The notes under the pieces: generated by a model
Told to the model about the DNA's origin: nothing
Seen by the model: only the letters and a program-made list of their open reading frames with translations
The model's database searches: none
Shown: piece after piece, positions 44,281 through 52,910 of the stretch
Layout of the letters: each line of letters opens with the position of its first letter
Numbering within the stretch: position 1 is the first letter of the stretch
DNA from: CAZGUG01 sp964625335
Lineage (GTDB): Bacteria; Bacillota; Clostridia; Ch29
Assembly: GCA_964625335.1 (NCBI GenBank)
Contig: CAZVBE010000011.1
Location: 3,457-67,456, forward strand
Reading direction: 5' to 3'
DNA: 64,000 nucleotides
Program-made: the position numbers and the translations under genes

Positions 44281-45066
44281 ATGAGGATTGAATACAATGT
44301 GACCGGCACGAAACGAAAAGAGTTAGTCAATGCTGTTAGCCAGGTATTGAGCGCTCCATCAAAATACCTAGGTGCCCCTACTTTTGCTTATGAAGTGGGC
44401 GGTTACAACATTGACAAGAACGGGGTGCTTGAAGGCGAGGATAGTCCAGGGCTGGTTGCCGACCTTTTAGGATTGCACGATTTTAAAGCGGTTAGCGAAA
44501 AATATGATGCTCCGCTTCCGGAGGCAGAACCGATTCCAGAGGATGTGCAAATTTCATGTGAAGCGGAAGTCGGAGACAGAATTAGTCCTTATAAGGACTC
44601 TGGCGAACCTGTCTTATATGACCCAGCACAGCAAGAAACCGATTCTTTGACCATCGAAATGCCAAGGTCAGGATTTTCGGATTTAGCCCTTGAAAATTTA
44701 AAGCGAGTGGTAGAAAGCAAGGAAACACTCATTAAGAAGGCATTAGACACTGATTCCATTCCGGTCATCATTGGAGAAGAAAAGATTATTTTCCCTTGGT
44801 TTTACGGGGAGTACAGTTCTGATGAAGTCAAAGCCTATAGCAATTTTATTGCCGCCCTTTGCGAAATGGCCAGGACGCAGAAAAGGGTTAATGCCACTGA
44901 AAAGGATGTCAATAATGAAAAGTATGCTTTTCGGTGTTTCCTCCTTCGCCTTGGTTTTATTGGTCCGGAATACAAGAAAGAGCGCAAAGTTCTTTTATCA
45001 AAACTTTCCGGAAGCAGCGCTTTCAAAAATGGGCAACCAGCCTATGGGGAGGCTAAATCCCGATGA
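44281..45066 (+). CDS. Virulence-related phage protein, unknown function
   Basis: A 261-residue protein. The N-terminal segment MRIEYNVTGTKRKELVNAVS and the middle EVGGYNIDKNGVLEGEDS are shared by a family often annotated as virulence-related protein in clostridial prophages. The C-terminal 90 residues form helices around ALCEMARTQKRVNATEK. It is cotranslated with the DUF4314 gene (4-base overlap). No catalytic motif is obvious. Confidence 0.65.
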   Translation: MRIEYNVTGTKRKELVNAVSQVLSAPSKYLGAPTFAYEVGGYNIDKNGVLEGEDSPGLVADLLGLHDFKAVSEKYDAPLPEAEPIPEDVQISCEAEVGDRISPYKDSGEPVLYDPAQQETDSLTIEMPRSGFSDLALENLKRVVESKETLIKKALDTDSIPVIIGEEKIIFPWFYGEYSSDEVKAYSNFIAALCEMARTQKRVNATEKDVNNEKYAFRCFLLRLGFIGPEYKKERKVLLSKLSGSSAFKNGQPAYGEAKSR

Positions 45067-45287
45067 AAGAAATACACCCCGAAATGCTAAAACAACTTAA
45101 GAGTTACTACCCATCAGGCACAAGGGTTGTTCTTGTCAAAATGGATGACCCCTATACTAAGCTGACGCCCGGCGAAAAAGGCACTGTTACCGGTGTGGAT
45201 GATATGGGAACTATTCATGTAAACTGGGATTCTGGCAGCTCCTTGGGAGTGGCTTTTGGTGAAGATATGTGCCGGAAAATTGATTAA
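45063..45287 (+). CDS. DUF4314 protein
   Basis: A 74-residue DUF4314 protein. It has the family pattern YYPSGTRVVLVKMDDPYTKLTPGEKGTV and a terminal GVAFGEDMC. It resembles a small SH3-like beta barrel. It overlaps the previous gene by 4 bases (ATGA). Function is unknown; it is common in Firmicutes prophages next to amidoligase and GGCT genes. Confidence 0.8.
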   Translation: MKEIHPEMLKQLKSYYPSGTRVVLVKMDDPYTKLTPGEKGTVTGVDDMGTIHVNWDSGSSLGVAFGEDMCRKID

Positions 45288-45347
45288 TAAACTACACAAA
45301 AACGGCTAAAAAATTGTGTAAATTATCTCGGAATTATCGGATAATTG

Positions 45348-45424
45348 CCTTGCTATATATGCCTTTTAGAGTGATATATATACATACCCCGAGGGGAATA
45401 CACACTTTAAAAGGAGCGAGGAGC
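45348..45424 (+). promoter_or_regulatory. Promoter-like element, copy 2
   Basis: CCTTGCTATATATGCCTTTTAGAGTGATATATATACATACC aligns with 44216-44256 in outline (CTTGCTAT, AGAGTGATATAT and TAC-TACC conserved). It is followed by CCCC-GA-GGGG and AAAAGGAGCGAGG, the RBS of the amidoligase gene. It is probably a phage promoter with a downstream control hairpin. Confidence 0.45.
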
Positions 45425-46325
45425 ATGCTAAAAGCGAGATACGGAATCGAGATTGAGTTTACAGGAATCACAAGAAGCCAGGCAGCAAAAATTGCAGCGG
45501 AACATCTTCAGGGCACATACAGCGAAGGCGGTACTTACTACGACATAAAAAAGGTTACAGCACCGGACGGCAGGGTTTGGAAGTTTATGAGCGACGGTAG
45601 CATCAACTACCAAAAGAAACAAGGCGGCAGAAAAGTTTCCGCAACAAGAGATTACAGCGTGGAACTGGTAAGCCCCATTCTAACCTACCGGGAGGACATT
45701 GAAGCCTTGCAGCAACTAGTAAGAAAGCTTCGGAAGGCCGCAGCCTTTACCAACAACAGCTGCGGAATTCACATTCACCTTGACGGGGTCGACCACACAC
45801 CAAGAAGCATTAGAAACTTTGTCAACATCATCGCCAGCAAGAACGACCTTTTTTACAAGGCTTTAAAAATTGCACCACAGAGAATGAACTACTGCAAAAA
45901 AAATGGACAGCCTTTTGGTTGAAAAGCTAAACCGCAAAAAGCCAACAACCACGAGACAAATCGAGGACATTTGGTACGCAGGCTACAGCGAAAACCGAGG
46001 CACTCACTACCATAACAGCCGCTATCATTTCCTAAACCTCCATAGCTTTTTCACCGGAAACCATACGGTAGAGCTTAGAGGCTTTAACAGCGAACTGCAT
46101 GCCGGGAAAGTTAGAAGCTACATAGTTCTTGCCCTAGCCTTAAACAACCAAGCCTTAACGCAAAAATTCGCTTCAGCCAAAAAGCCCCAGGTTGAAAACG
46201 AAAAGTTCGCCATGAGAACCTACTTAAACAGAATCGGCCTTATCGGGGAAGAATTTGCAAACTGCAGAGAGCATTTGACAGCGGCTCTTACTGGCTCAGC
46301 AGCTTGGCGGTTTCGGGCAGCCTAA
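45425..46325 (+). pseudogene. Phage amidoligase, frame break at an A8 run
   Basis: The first 165 residues (to 45922) contain RYGIEIEFTGITRSQA, then CGIHIHLDGVDH, matching the Amidoligase_2 (COOH-NH2 ligase) family. The reading then stops at a TGA. A frame change at the A run 45896-45903 (eight As where seven would keep frame) joins it to MDSLLVEKLNRKKPTTTRQI and VELRGFNSELHAGKVRSYI, ending at 46325 (about 300 residues). The enzyme would ligate an amine to a carboxylate. It is disrupted, or made by slippage at the A run. Confidence 0.8.
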
Positions 46326-46356
46326 GCTGCCCTTTCGGGAAGGAGGATAAGAAGCT

Positions 46357-46800
46357 ATGAATAAGAAACTTTATATCGCCTACGGGTCAAACCTCAATCT
46401 ACCCCAAATGGCGGGCAGATGCCCCACAGCGAAAGTTGTCGGGGTAAGTGAAATGACGGATTGGAGGCTTCTTTTTAGGGGCCCCCACGAGGGCGCTGTG
46501 GCCACAGTGGAGCCATTTAAAGGCGGTAGGGTTCCGGTGCTGGTGTGGGAAATAACTGCAGCGGATGAGGCGGCTTTAGACCGCTACGAAGGCTGGCCTT
46601 TCCTTTACCGCAAGGAAACAGTGAAGGTTAAGCTAAACGGAAAGGCTGTGGAAGCCATGGTCTATACTATGAATGAAGGTAGGCCTCTAGGAAAGCCAAG
46701 CTTATATTATTACTCAATTATCTTTGATGGCTATCAGGCTCAAGGCTTTGATGTGGAAATCCTGCGCCGAGCTACTGAAGCATTTGTGGAGGAGAAGTAA
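46357..46800 (+). CDS. GGCT-like cyclotransferase
   Basis: A 147-residue protein of the gamma-glutamylcyclotransferase (AIG2-like) fold. The N-terminal YGSNLNLPQMAGRCPTA is the substrate-binding loop. The acid residue in the DRYEGWPFLYRK segment is in the place of the catalytic Glu. GGCT-like enzymes often accompany amidoligases in phage genomes, where they may release or recycle gamma-glutamyl adducts. This pair may modify a protein or peptide. Behind GGAGGA. Confidence 0.8.
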   Translation: MNKKLYIAYGSNLNLPQMAGRCPTAKVVGVSEMTDWRLLFRGPHEGAVATVEPFKGGRVPVLVWEITAADEAALDRYEGWPFLYRKETVKVKLNGKAVEAMVYTMNEGRPLGKPSLYYYSIIFDGYQAQGFDVEILRRATEAFVEEK

Positions 46801-46874
46801 ACAAATACTGGCTATCAGGGATAGTGGCGCTACCAATATGTTTGATGTAAGTAGAGTTCAAGGAGGCAAGGCAT

Positions 46875-47084
46875 ATGCAAAAAGGAGATATATTCAAAAC
46901 AAAAGCCAGTGAGAAGTTTTACCAGATAGTGGGTCGCTGGGGAGGTAGCTTAGTATTAGCACCTTTTGATGAGGATGACGAGCAGGTTTTAGTTTATTCT
47001 GCTTCGGAACTTGAAGAACTAATTGCACTTGGACATTTTGTGAAACTGCATCCGACCGGCATCAAAGCAAAAAACAAAAAGTAA
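46875..47084 (+). CDS. Small phage protein, unknown
   Basis: A 69-residue protein behind AAGGAGGC. It has a short beta-rich start (KGDIFKTKASEKFYQIVGRW) and an acidic segment, then a basic tail. Family not recognised. It is the last small gene before the large terminase gene. Confidence 0.55.
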   Translation: MQKGDIFKTKASEKFYQIVGRWGGSLVLAPFDEDDEQVLVYSASELEELIALGHFVKLHPTGIKAKNKK

Positions 47085-47165
47085 ATCAATCTATAAATAA
47101 AACGCAAAATAAAGAGGGCTCCAAAACGGGGGTCCTTTTTTGTTGTAGGAAAGGAGGCGGCGGTT

Positions 47166-48761
47166 ATTCGGAAACTAAAGAAATACACCCCAACTCGTTT
47201 TATGTCGAAAGACTCAGTTTATAATAAGGATGCCGCCGACTATGCAGTTTCTTTTATACAGGCTCTAAATCATACCAAGGGGACATGGGCAGGAAAACCC
47301 TTTGAACTTATAGACTGGCAAGAGCGAATTGTGCGGGACTTATTTGGCATTTTAAAGCCTAATGGATATAGGCAGTTTAATACTGCTTATGTAGAGATCC
47401 CCAAAAAAATGGGGAAAAGCGAGCTCGCTGCAGCTATTGCTCTCCTTCTTACTTGCGGTGATGGCGAAGAGCGGGCTGAAGTCTATGGCTGCGCTGCCGA
47501 TCGAAACCAAGCCTCTATTGTTTTCAATGTAGCGGCAGACATGGTGAGAATGTGCCCGGCTCTGGCAAAGCGAGTAAAAATACTTGATTCTATGAAGAGG
47601 CTTATCTATCAGCCCACAGGCAGTGTATATCAGGTGCTTTCCGCCGATGTCAAAAACAAGCACGGCTTTAACACTCACGGGGTGGTATTTGATGAGCTTC
47701 ATACCCAGCCTAATAGAAAGCTATATGACGTTATGACCAAAGGTAGCGGAGATGCTCGGATGCAGCCTTTGTATTTTCTTATAACCACTGCGGGGGATAA
47801 CCAAAATAGTATATGCTGGGAGGTACATCAAAAGGCAGTAGACATTATAAACGGGAGAAAAAATGATCCTACTTTCTACCCTGTCATTTACGGAGCCACC
47901 GTAGAGGATGACTGGACAGACCCAAAAGTGTGGAAAAAGGCAAACCCCTCTCTTGGAATTACAGTTACTATGGATAAGGTTAAAGCCGCTTTTGAGTCGG
48001 CAAAACAAAACCCTGCCGAAGAGAACAGCTTTAGGCAGCTCCGCCTTAACCAATGGGTAAAACAAGCTGTGCGCTGGATGCCGATGGATAAATGGGATGC
48101 CTGTGCATTTAATGTGGACCTGGAAGAACTAAAAGGCCGGGTTTGCTGTGGCGGGCTAGACCTTTCATCTTCTACTGACATTACAGCCTTCGTGCTAGTT
48201 TTCCCTCCGGTAGATGAGGACGATAAATACAGTATCCTCCCGTATTTTTGGATTCCGGAGGAAACAATAGATCTTCGTGTCCGGCGGGATCATGTTAATT
48301 ATGACTTGTGGGAGAGGCAGGGTTTTCTAAAAACTACAGAAGGCAATGTTGTTCACTACGGCTTTATAGAATCTTTCATTGAAGAGTTAGGCTTAGACTA
48401 TAACATTCGTGAAATTGCTTTTGATCGCTGGGGAGCTGTGCAAATGACCCAAAATCTTGAAGGCATGGGCTTTACTGTCGTTCCCTTCGGTCAAGGATTC
48501 AAAGATATGGGCCCTCCGACAAAAGAATTGATGAAACTGACATTAGAGGAAAAGATAGCTCATGGTGGTCATCCGGTTCTGCGGTGGATGATGGACAACA
48601 TTTATGTTAGAACTGACCCGGCGGGCAACATCAAGCCGGACAAAGAAAAAAGCACCGAGCGCATTGACGGTGCTGTGGCATTGATTATGGCCCTGGATAG
48701 GGCGGTTCGAAATGAGAACCGTGGAAGTATCTATGATGGGCGGGGGATATTGATTTTATAA
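47166..48761 (+). CDS. terL: Large terminase subunit
   Basis: A YmfN-like terminase of about 531 residues. The start is placed at ATT 47166, because AAGGAGG (47151-47157) lies 8 bases ahead and the upstream reading RKLKKYTPTRFM is the conserved N-terminus of this family; ATG 47202 is the alternative. Features: Walker A IPKKMGKSELAA (about 80), Walker B VVFDELH, and an RNase H-like nuclease C-terminal region with GGLDLSSSTD, IAFDRWGA and DGAVALIMALDR. It packages and cuts concatemers. The small terminase is 5.7 kb upstream. Confidence 0.9.
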   Translation: MRKLKKYTPTRFMSKDSVYNKDAADYAVSFIQALNHTKGTWAGKPFELIDWQERIVRDLFGILKPNGYRQFNTAYVEIPKKMGKSELAAAIALLLTCGDGEERAEVYGCAADRNQASIVFNVAADMVRMCPALAKRVKILDSMKRLIYQPTGSVYQVLSADVKNKHGFNTHGVVFDELHTQPNRKLYDVMTKGSGDARMQPLYFLITTAGDNQNSICWEVHQKAVDIINGRKNDPTFYPVIYGATVEDDWTDPKVWKKANPSLGITVTMDKVKAAFESAKQNPAEENSFRQLRLNQWVKQAVRWMPMDKWDACAFNVDLEELKGRVCCGGLDLSSSTDITAFVLVFPPVDEDDKYSILPYFWIPEETIDLRVRRDHVNYDLWERQGFLKTTEGNVVHYGFIESFIEELGLDYNIREIAFDRWGAVQMTQNLEGMGFTVVPFGQGFKDMGPPTKELMKLTLEEKIAHGGHPVLRWMMDNIYVRTDPAGNIKPDKEKSTERIDGAVALIMALDRAVRNENRGSIYDGRGILIL

Positions 48762-48798
48762 GAGAAAAACAGCGCCTCTGGTTTTTATTAAAAACCTG

Positions 48799-48853
48799 TT
48801 GACAAGGAAATACTTTCTGGTTTATAATAATAACCACAAGGTTAATATTATAA
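48799..48853 (+). promoter_or_regulatory. Cassette promoter with 14-bp inverted-repeat operator
   Basis: TTGACA (48799-48804), an 18-base spacer and TATAAT (48823-48828). TTATAATAATAACC (48822-48835) and GGTTAATATTATAA (48840-48853) form an inverted repeat (13 of 14 positions) with a 4-base centre that overlaps the -10. It is placed for autorepression by the ribbon-helix-helix-like protein encoded downstream. Confidence 0.7.
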
Positions 48854-48871
48854 ATAAAGGAGGCGCATTTT

Positions 48872-49231
48872 ATGGCAAGCAGGGTAATTCAAATTTCTTT
48901 TAGTGACACAGAGTACGCACATTTGGAAGCTAAAGCTGAGGCTGAGGGAATGACAATAGCACTTTATATCAAGAACAAAGTACTGGAGGACACTGAATTT
49001 AAAAGGTGGTTTCGTGAACTCCTCGAGAGAGTTTCGCGTATTAAGCCGGGAACACCATTCAATATTAAAATGGTATTGTCCACTGATTGGGCAAGCATCG
49101 ATCGGGGTGTTCGTCTTGCGATGGGGCGTGCATTCTACAATTATGTCGTTGCTGGGAAAGTTGAAGGAATTAGTCCTACTCATAAGGATAGCGCTAATGT
49201 TCAGTGGTATGAAGCTGGAGGTGCAGAGTAA
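48872..49231 (+). CDS. RHH/DUF1413-like protein (antitoxin-like)
   Basis: A 119-residue protein. The N-terminal MASRVIQISFSDTEYAHLEA, followed by EGMTIALYIKNKVL, looks like a ribbon-helix-helix DNA-binding start. The C-terminal half (FNIKMVLSTDWASIDRGVRL, then GRAFYNYVV) resembles DUF1413. It overlaps the next gene by 1 base. With its own promoter, operator and terminator it fits a toxin-antitoxin-like or regulatory moron cassette. No toxin family is identified. Confidence 0.65.
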   Translation: MASRVIQISFSDTEYAHLEAKAEAEGMTIALYIKNKVLEDTEFKRWFRELLERVSRIKPGTPFNIKMVLSTDWASIDRGVRLAMGRAFYNYVVAGKVEGISPTHKDSANVQWYEAGGAE

Positions 49232-49605
49232 TGTTGTACTCAGTAGATACCGGAAAATATGTTGAGAAACTTCCTCACAAAAAAGAATTTGATCGTTGGA
49301 TGAAAAACCTCTCAGCTTCAGACTATCAAAATGTTATTGATGCATTAAACCAGAAGGTGGATTTGAGCGATATTAATACATCAAGCTGGATTCCTGGAAA
49401 TGACTGGACTGGGACGGTATACGAACCACTTTATCATGCTTGTGGAAACAACAAAGATGCTTCCGGTTTGTTTTTCGGATTAATTCTCTTTGACTTATTG
49501 ATGCGCAGAGAATACGCTGTGTGGGGTTTTGGGCGATATGAAAAAGATGGCATTCCAATTCGAGGAACAACTTATTTCTTGCTAAATAACCCGCCAGCAC
49601 GATAA
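49231..49605 (+). CDS. Partner of the RHH-like protein, unknown
   Basis: A 124-residue protein that starts at the ATG overlapping the previous stop. It has KKEFDRWMKNLSASDYQNVI, a hydrophobic middle segment (GLFFGLILFDLLM) and a conserved-looking RYEKDGIPIRGTTYFLL end. I do not recognise a family. As the second gene of an autonomously transcribed pair it is the candidate effector or toxin. Confidence 0.6.
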   Translation: MLYSVDTGKYVEKLPHKKEFDRWMKNLSASDYQNVIDALNQKVDLSDINTSSWIPGNDWTGTVYEPLYHACGNNKDASGLFFGLILFDLLMRREYAVWGFGRYEKDGIPIRGTTYFLLNNPPAR

Positions 49606-49621
49606 ACATAATAAACCACTG

Positions 49622-49652
49622 AACCGCTTCGTGAGATGAAGCGGTTTTTTCA
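49622..49652 (+). terminator. Terminator closing the cassette
   Basis: AACCGCTTC pairs perfectly with GAAGCGGTT around GTGAGAT, followed by TTTT. It stands between the two-gene cassette and the portal gene. Confidence 0.85.
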
Positions 49653-49676
49653 TGCCCAAAATTAGGAGGAACGCCT

Positions 49677-50888
49677 ATGAGAATACCCTTTTTATCAAGA
49701 ATATTTCGTTCCCGGGCCAGTCCGGAGAACAGTCTCTGGGGGAGTGCCTACAGTTTTTTCTTTGGTACCACCCCCAGTGGTAAAACAGTCAATGAAAGAA
49801 CGGCCATGCAGACCACAGCAGTTTATGCTTGCGTGAGAGTGTTGGCGGAGGCGATCGCCTCGCTGCCGCTTCATACCTACCAGTATACAGATAAAGGCAA
49901 GGAAAAAGCCCTGGACCATAACCTTTACTATCTTCTGCATAGCGAACCTAACCCTGAGATGACTTCATTTGTGTTCCGGGAAACACTGATGGGTCATCTT
50001 TTACTTTGGGGAAATGCCTATGCTCAGATTATTCGGGATGGCCGGGGGAAAGTGGTCGCACTATACCCGCTCCTACCGGACAAGATGACGGTGGATCGCA
50101 CTGAAAGAGGGGAACTCTTTTACCTCTACAACAAGGAAGGGATTAATTATTCTCTGCGTAGTGATGAAGTCCTTCACATACCCGGTCTGGGTTTTGACGG
50201 GCTGGTGGGCTATTCCCCCATCGCTATGGCCAAGAATGCCATCGGCATGGCCATTGCCACCGAGGAGTATGGGGCGAAGTTTTTTGCCAATGGGGCAAAT
50301 CCCGGCGGCGTGTTGGAACATCCGGGTGTGGTCAAGGATCCCTCGAAAATTCGGGAGAGCTGGAATGCGGTATACCAGGGAAGCGGTAACGCCCACCGGA
50401 TTGCGGTGCTGGAAGAAGGAATGAAATTTCAAAGTATCGGCATCCCGCCGGAACAGGCTCAGTTTCTGGAAACCCGGAAATTTCAGCTGAATGAAATCGC
50501 CCGGATATTTCGGGTGCCGCCCCATATGGTGGGTGACCTGGAACGATCAAGTTTCTCCAACATCGAACAGCAATCACTGGAGTTTGTCATGTACACGCTG
50601 GACCCGTGGGTGATCCGGTGGGAACAGGCCATTCAAAGAGCCTTGTTTTCAGCTACAGAGAAAAAAGCATATTTTGTGAAATTCAATGTAAATGGTCTGC
50701 TGCGGGGCGATTACCAGAGCCGGATGCAGGGTTATGCAGTGGGTCGGCAAAACGGATGGCTCTCCGCTGATGATATTCGGGAACTGGAAGACATGAACAA
50801 GCTGCCGGAGGGCAGTGGCGGCAGTACCTATCTGGTGAACGGCAATATGGTGGATATTGGCCATGCAGGCACCTGGGTCAACAAATAG
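49677..50888 (+). CDS. HK97-family portal protein
   Basis: A 403-residue portal. Conserved: TAMQTTAVYACVRVLAEAIA near the N-terminus, SEPNPEMTSFVFRE, the LLWGNAYAQI core and VPPHMVGDLERSSFSNIEQQ near the C-terminus, typical of HK97-type Phage_portal proteins. It forms the dodecameric gate through which DNA enters and leaves the head. Behind TTAGGAGG. Confidence 0.93.
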   Translation: MRIPFLSRIFRSRASPENSLWGSAYSFFFGTTPSGKTVNERTAMQTTAVYACVRVLAEAIASLPLHTYQYTDKGKEKALDHNLYYLLHSEPNPEMTSFVFRETLMGHLLLWGNAYAQIIRDGRGKVVALYPLLPDKMTVDRTERGELFYLYNKEGINYSLRSDEVLHIPGLGFDGLVGYSPIAMAKNAIGMAIATEEYGAKFFANGANPGGVLEHPGVVKDPSKIRESWNAVYQGSGNAHRIAVLEEGMKFQSIGIPPEQAQFLETRKFQLNEIARIFRVPPHMVGDLERSSFSNIEQQSLEFVMYTLDPWVIRWEQAIQRALFSATEKKAYFVKFNVNGLLRGDYQSRMQGYAVGRQNGWLSADDIRELEDMNKLPEGSGGSTYLVNGNMVDIGHAGTWVNK

Positions 50889-50911
50889 CAGATGGAACGG
50901 AGGGATAACGT

Positions 50912-51652
50912 GTGAAGAAACGATTTTGGAATTGGAGCGAAGATGAATCGGGCCGGATCCTATATCTGGACGGTTACATCGCAGAAGACAGCTGGTTTGA
51001 CGATGACATTACCCCCAAGCAGTTCAAGGCCGAACTGGACGGAGCCAGGGACAACCTAATCATCTTTTTAAATTCTCCGGGAGGTGACGTGTTTGCGGCC
51101 AGTCAGATCTATACCATGGTGAAGGAGTACCCCGGGAAAGTGACGGTCAAAATTGACGGGGTGGCGGCCAGTGCGGCGTCGGTGATCGCCATGGCTGCCG
51201 ATGAAGTGTTCATGTCCCCGGTGGCCATGATGATGATCCATAATCCAGCCACTGTGGTTTTCGGGGAAGTGACGGATCTGCAAAGCGGTATTGCCATGCT
51301 CTCTGAGGTAAAGGAAAGCATTGTGAACGCCTATGAGCAGAAAACAGGTTTACCCAGAAGCCGAATCTCCCACATGATGGATGCTGAAACCTGGATGAGT
51401 GCGGGGAAGGCGGTGGAACTGGGATTTGCCGATAAAGTGCTGTATGAAACAGAAATACCCACCATGGAGTCGCCCAGTGCGGCTTTTTTGTTTGACAAGG
51501 TAACGGTAACCAACGCCCTCATGAAAAAGCTGCCTCTGAAACAATCAGCAAAGAAGGCAGCGAGTGAAAAAACGGATGATGCCACACCCATCATTCAGCT
51601 GGAAAAGCGGCTGAACCTATTAAAAATTTACAATTGGAGGAATGAAAGATGA
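50912..51652 (+). CDS. ClpP-like prohead protease
   Basis: A 246-residue S14-type protease, starting with GTG after CGGAGGG. The catalytic serine is in GVAASAASV (about residue 87) and the histidine in MMIHNP (about 110). The Asp is probably in the MDAETWM region (about 160). It processes the capsid N-terminal scaffolding domain. It overlaps the capsid gene by 4 bases, the usual portal-protease-capsid order. Confidence 0.92.
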   Translation: MKKRFWNWSEDESGRILYLDGYIAEDSWFDDDITPKQFKAELDGARDNLIIFLNSPGGDVFAASQIYTMVKEYPGKVTVKIDGVAASAASVIAMAADEVFMSPVAMMMIHNPATVVFGEVTDLQSGIAMLSEVKESIVNAYEQKTGLPRSRISHMMDAETWMSAGKAVELGFADKVLYETEIPTMESPSAAFLFDKVTVTNALMKKLPLKQSAKKAASEKTDDATPIIQLEKRLNLLKIYNWRNER

Positions 51653-52845
51653 GCAAGATTTTAGAACTGCGGGAAAAACGAGCGAAACTGTGGGAGGATA
51701 CCAAGGCTTTTCTGGACAGCAAACGAACAGACAGCGGGTTGTTATCCGCAGAAGACACCGCCACCTATGAAAAAATGGAAGCGGATGTGGTGAGCCTGGG
51801 AAAGGAAATCGACCGCCTTGAGCGTCAGGCTGCCATGGATCTGGAACTTTCCAGGCCTGTCAGTGCAGCGATTAAAACCACGCCGGGTGTCGCCCTGGAG
51901 GATGAGAAAAAAGGGCGGGCTTCCAATGAGTACCGGCAGGCTTTCTGGAAAGCCATGCGACACAAGAATCATTATGAGGTGCAGAACAGCCTGAGAATCG
52001 GTGAAGATACCGAAGGCGGCTATCTGGTCCCGGACGAATTTGAACGAACCCTGATTGAAGCCCTGGAAGAAGAGAACATTTTCAGAACTCTGGCCAAAGT
52101 GATCACCACTTCCAGTGGTGACCGAAAGATCCCGGTAGTCGCTACGAAAGGCACCGCTGCCTGGGTGGATGAAGAAGCCCCCATTCCAGAGTCGGATGAT
52201 ACCTTTACTCAAGTTTCCATCGGAGCTTATAAACTGGCCACCCTGATCAAGGTATCGGAAGAACTCTTAAACGACAGCGTGTTTAATCTTGAAAGTTATA
52301 TTGCCAAGGAATTTGCCAGACGGATTGGTGCCAAAGAAGAGGAAGCTTTCTTCACAGGGGACGGGGACGGAAAACCCACCGGGATTTTCAACGCCACCGG
52401 CGGTGCTGAAGTGGGAGTTACCGCTGCCTCCGCAACCGCCATCACAGCGGATGAGCTGATGGACCTCTTTTATTCCCTGCGCTCTCCCTACCGCAAAAAA
52501 GCGGTGTTTGTCACGAACGACGGAACGATAAAAGCCATTCGGAAACTGAAAGACGGGAACGGTCAATATCTCTGGCAGCCTTCCATTGCAGCAGGCCAGC
52601 CGGACACCATTTTGAACCGTCCGGTGAAAACCTCTGCCTTTGTCCCCACCATTGAAGCGGCGGCTAAAACCATCGCGTTTGGAGACTTTGGTTACTATTG
52701 GGTGGCCGACCGGCAGGGCCGCTCCTTCCAGCGTCTGAACGAGCTCTTTGCAGTAACCGGACAGGTTGGCTTTAAAGGCACCCAACGGGTGGACGGCAAA
52801 CTGATTCTGCCGGAAGCTATCAAAGTGCTGCAGCAGAAGGTGTAA
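51649..52845 (+). CDS. HK97-fold major capsid protein
   Basis: A 398-residue capsid. The N-terminal coiled-coil delta domain (about 1-75) is the scaffold removed by the protease. The body has the HK97-type patterns EGGYLVPDEFERTLIEALEE, IKVSEELLNDSVFNLESY and a C-terminal GQVGFKGTQRVDGKL. Length is typical. It forms the icosahedral shell. Confidence 0.93.
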   Translation: MSKILELREKRAKLWEDTKAFLDSKRTDSGLLSAEDTATYEKMEADVVSLGKEIDRLERQAAMDLELSRPVSAAIKTTPGVALEDEKKGRASNEYRQAFWKAMRHKNHYEVQNSLRIGEDTEGGYLVPDEFERTLIEALEEENIFRTLAKVITTSSGDRKIPVVATKGTAAWVDEEAPIPESDDTFTQVSIGAYKLATLIKVSEELLNDSVFNLESYIAKEFARRIGAKEEEAFFTGDGDGKPTGIFNATGGAEVGVTAASATAITADELMDLFYSLRSPYRKKAVFVTNDGTIKAIRKLKDGNGQYLWQPSIAAGQPDTILNRPVKTSAFVPTIEAAAKTIAFGDFGYYWVADRQGRSFQRLNELFAVTGQVGFKGTQRVDGKLILPEAIKVLQQKV

Positions 52846-52858
52846 CGAACAAAACTGG

Positions 52859-52883
52859 CGGGCAGTTGCAGATTGACTGCCCG
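52859..52883 (+). terminator. Hairpin after the capsid gene
   Basis: CGGGCAGT (52859-52866) pairs perfectly with ACTGCCCG (52876-52883). No T tract follows, so it is more likely an mRNA-stabilising or attenuating hairpin than a full terminator. Confidence 0.4.
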
Positions 52884-52910
52884 TCCAATTAAGAAGGAGG
52901 GATGATTCCT

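Noticed and set aside
46724..46912. Small ORF overlapping the GGCT-like gene end
   Set aside because: It overlaps the better-supported gene at 46357-46800 and lacks a ribosome-binding site.
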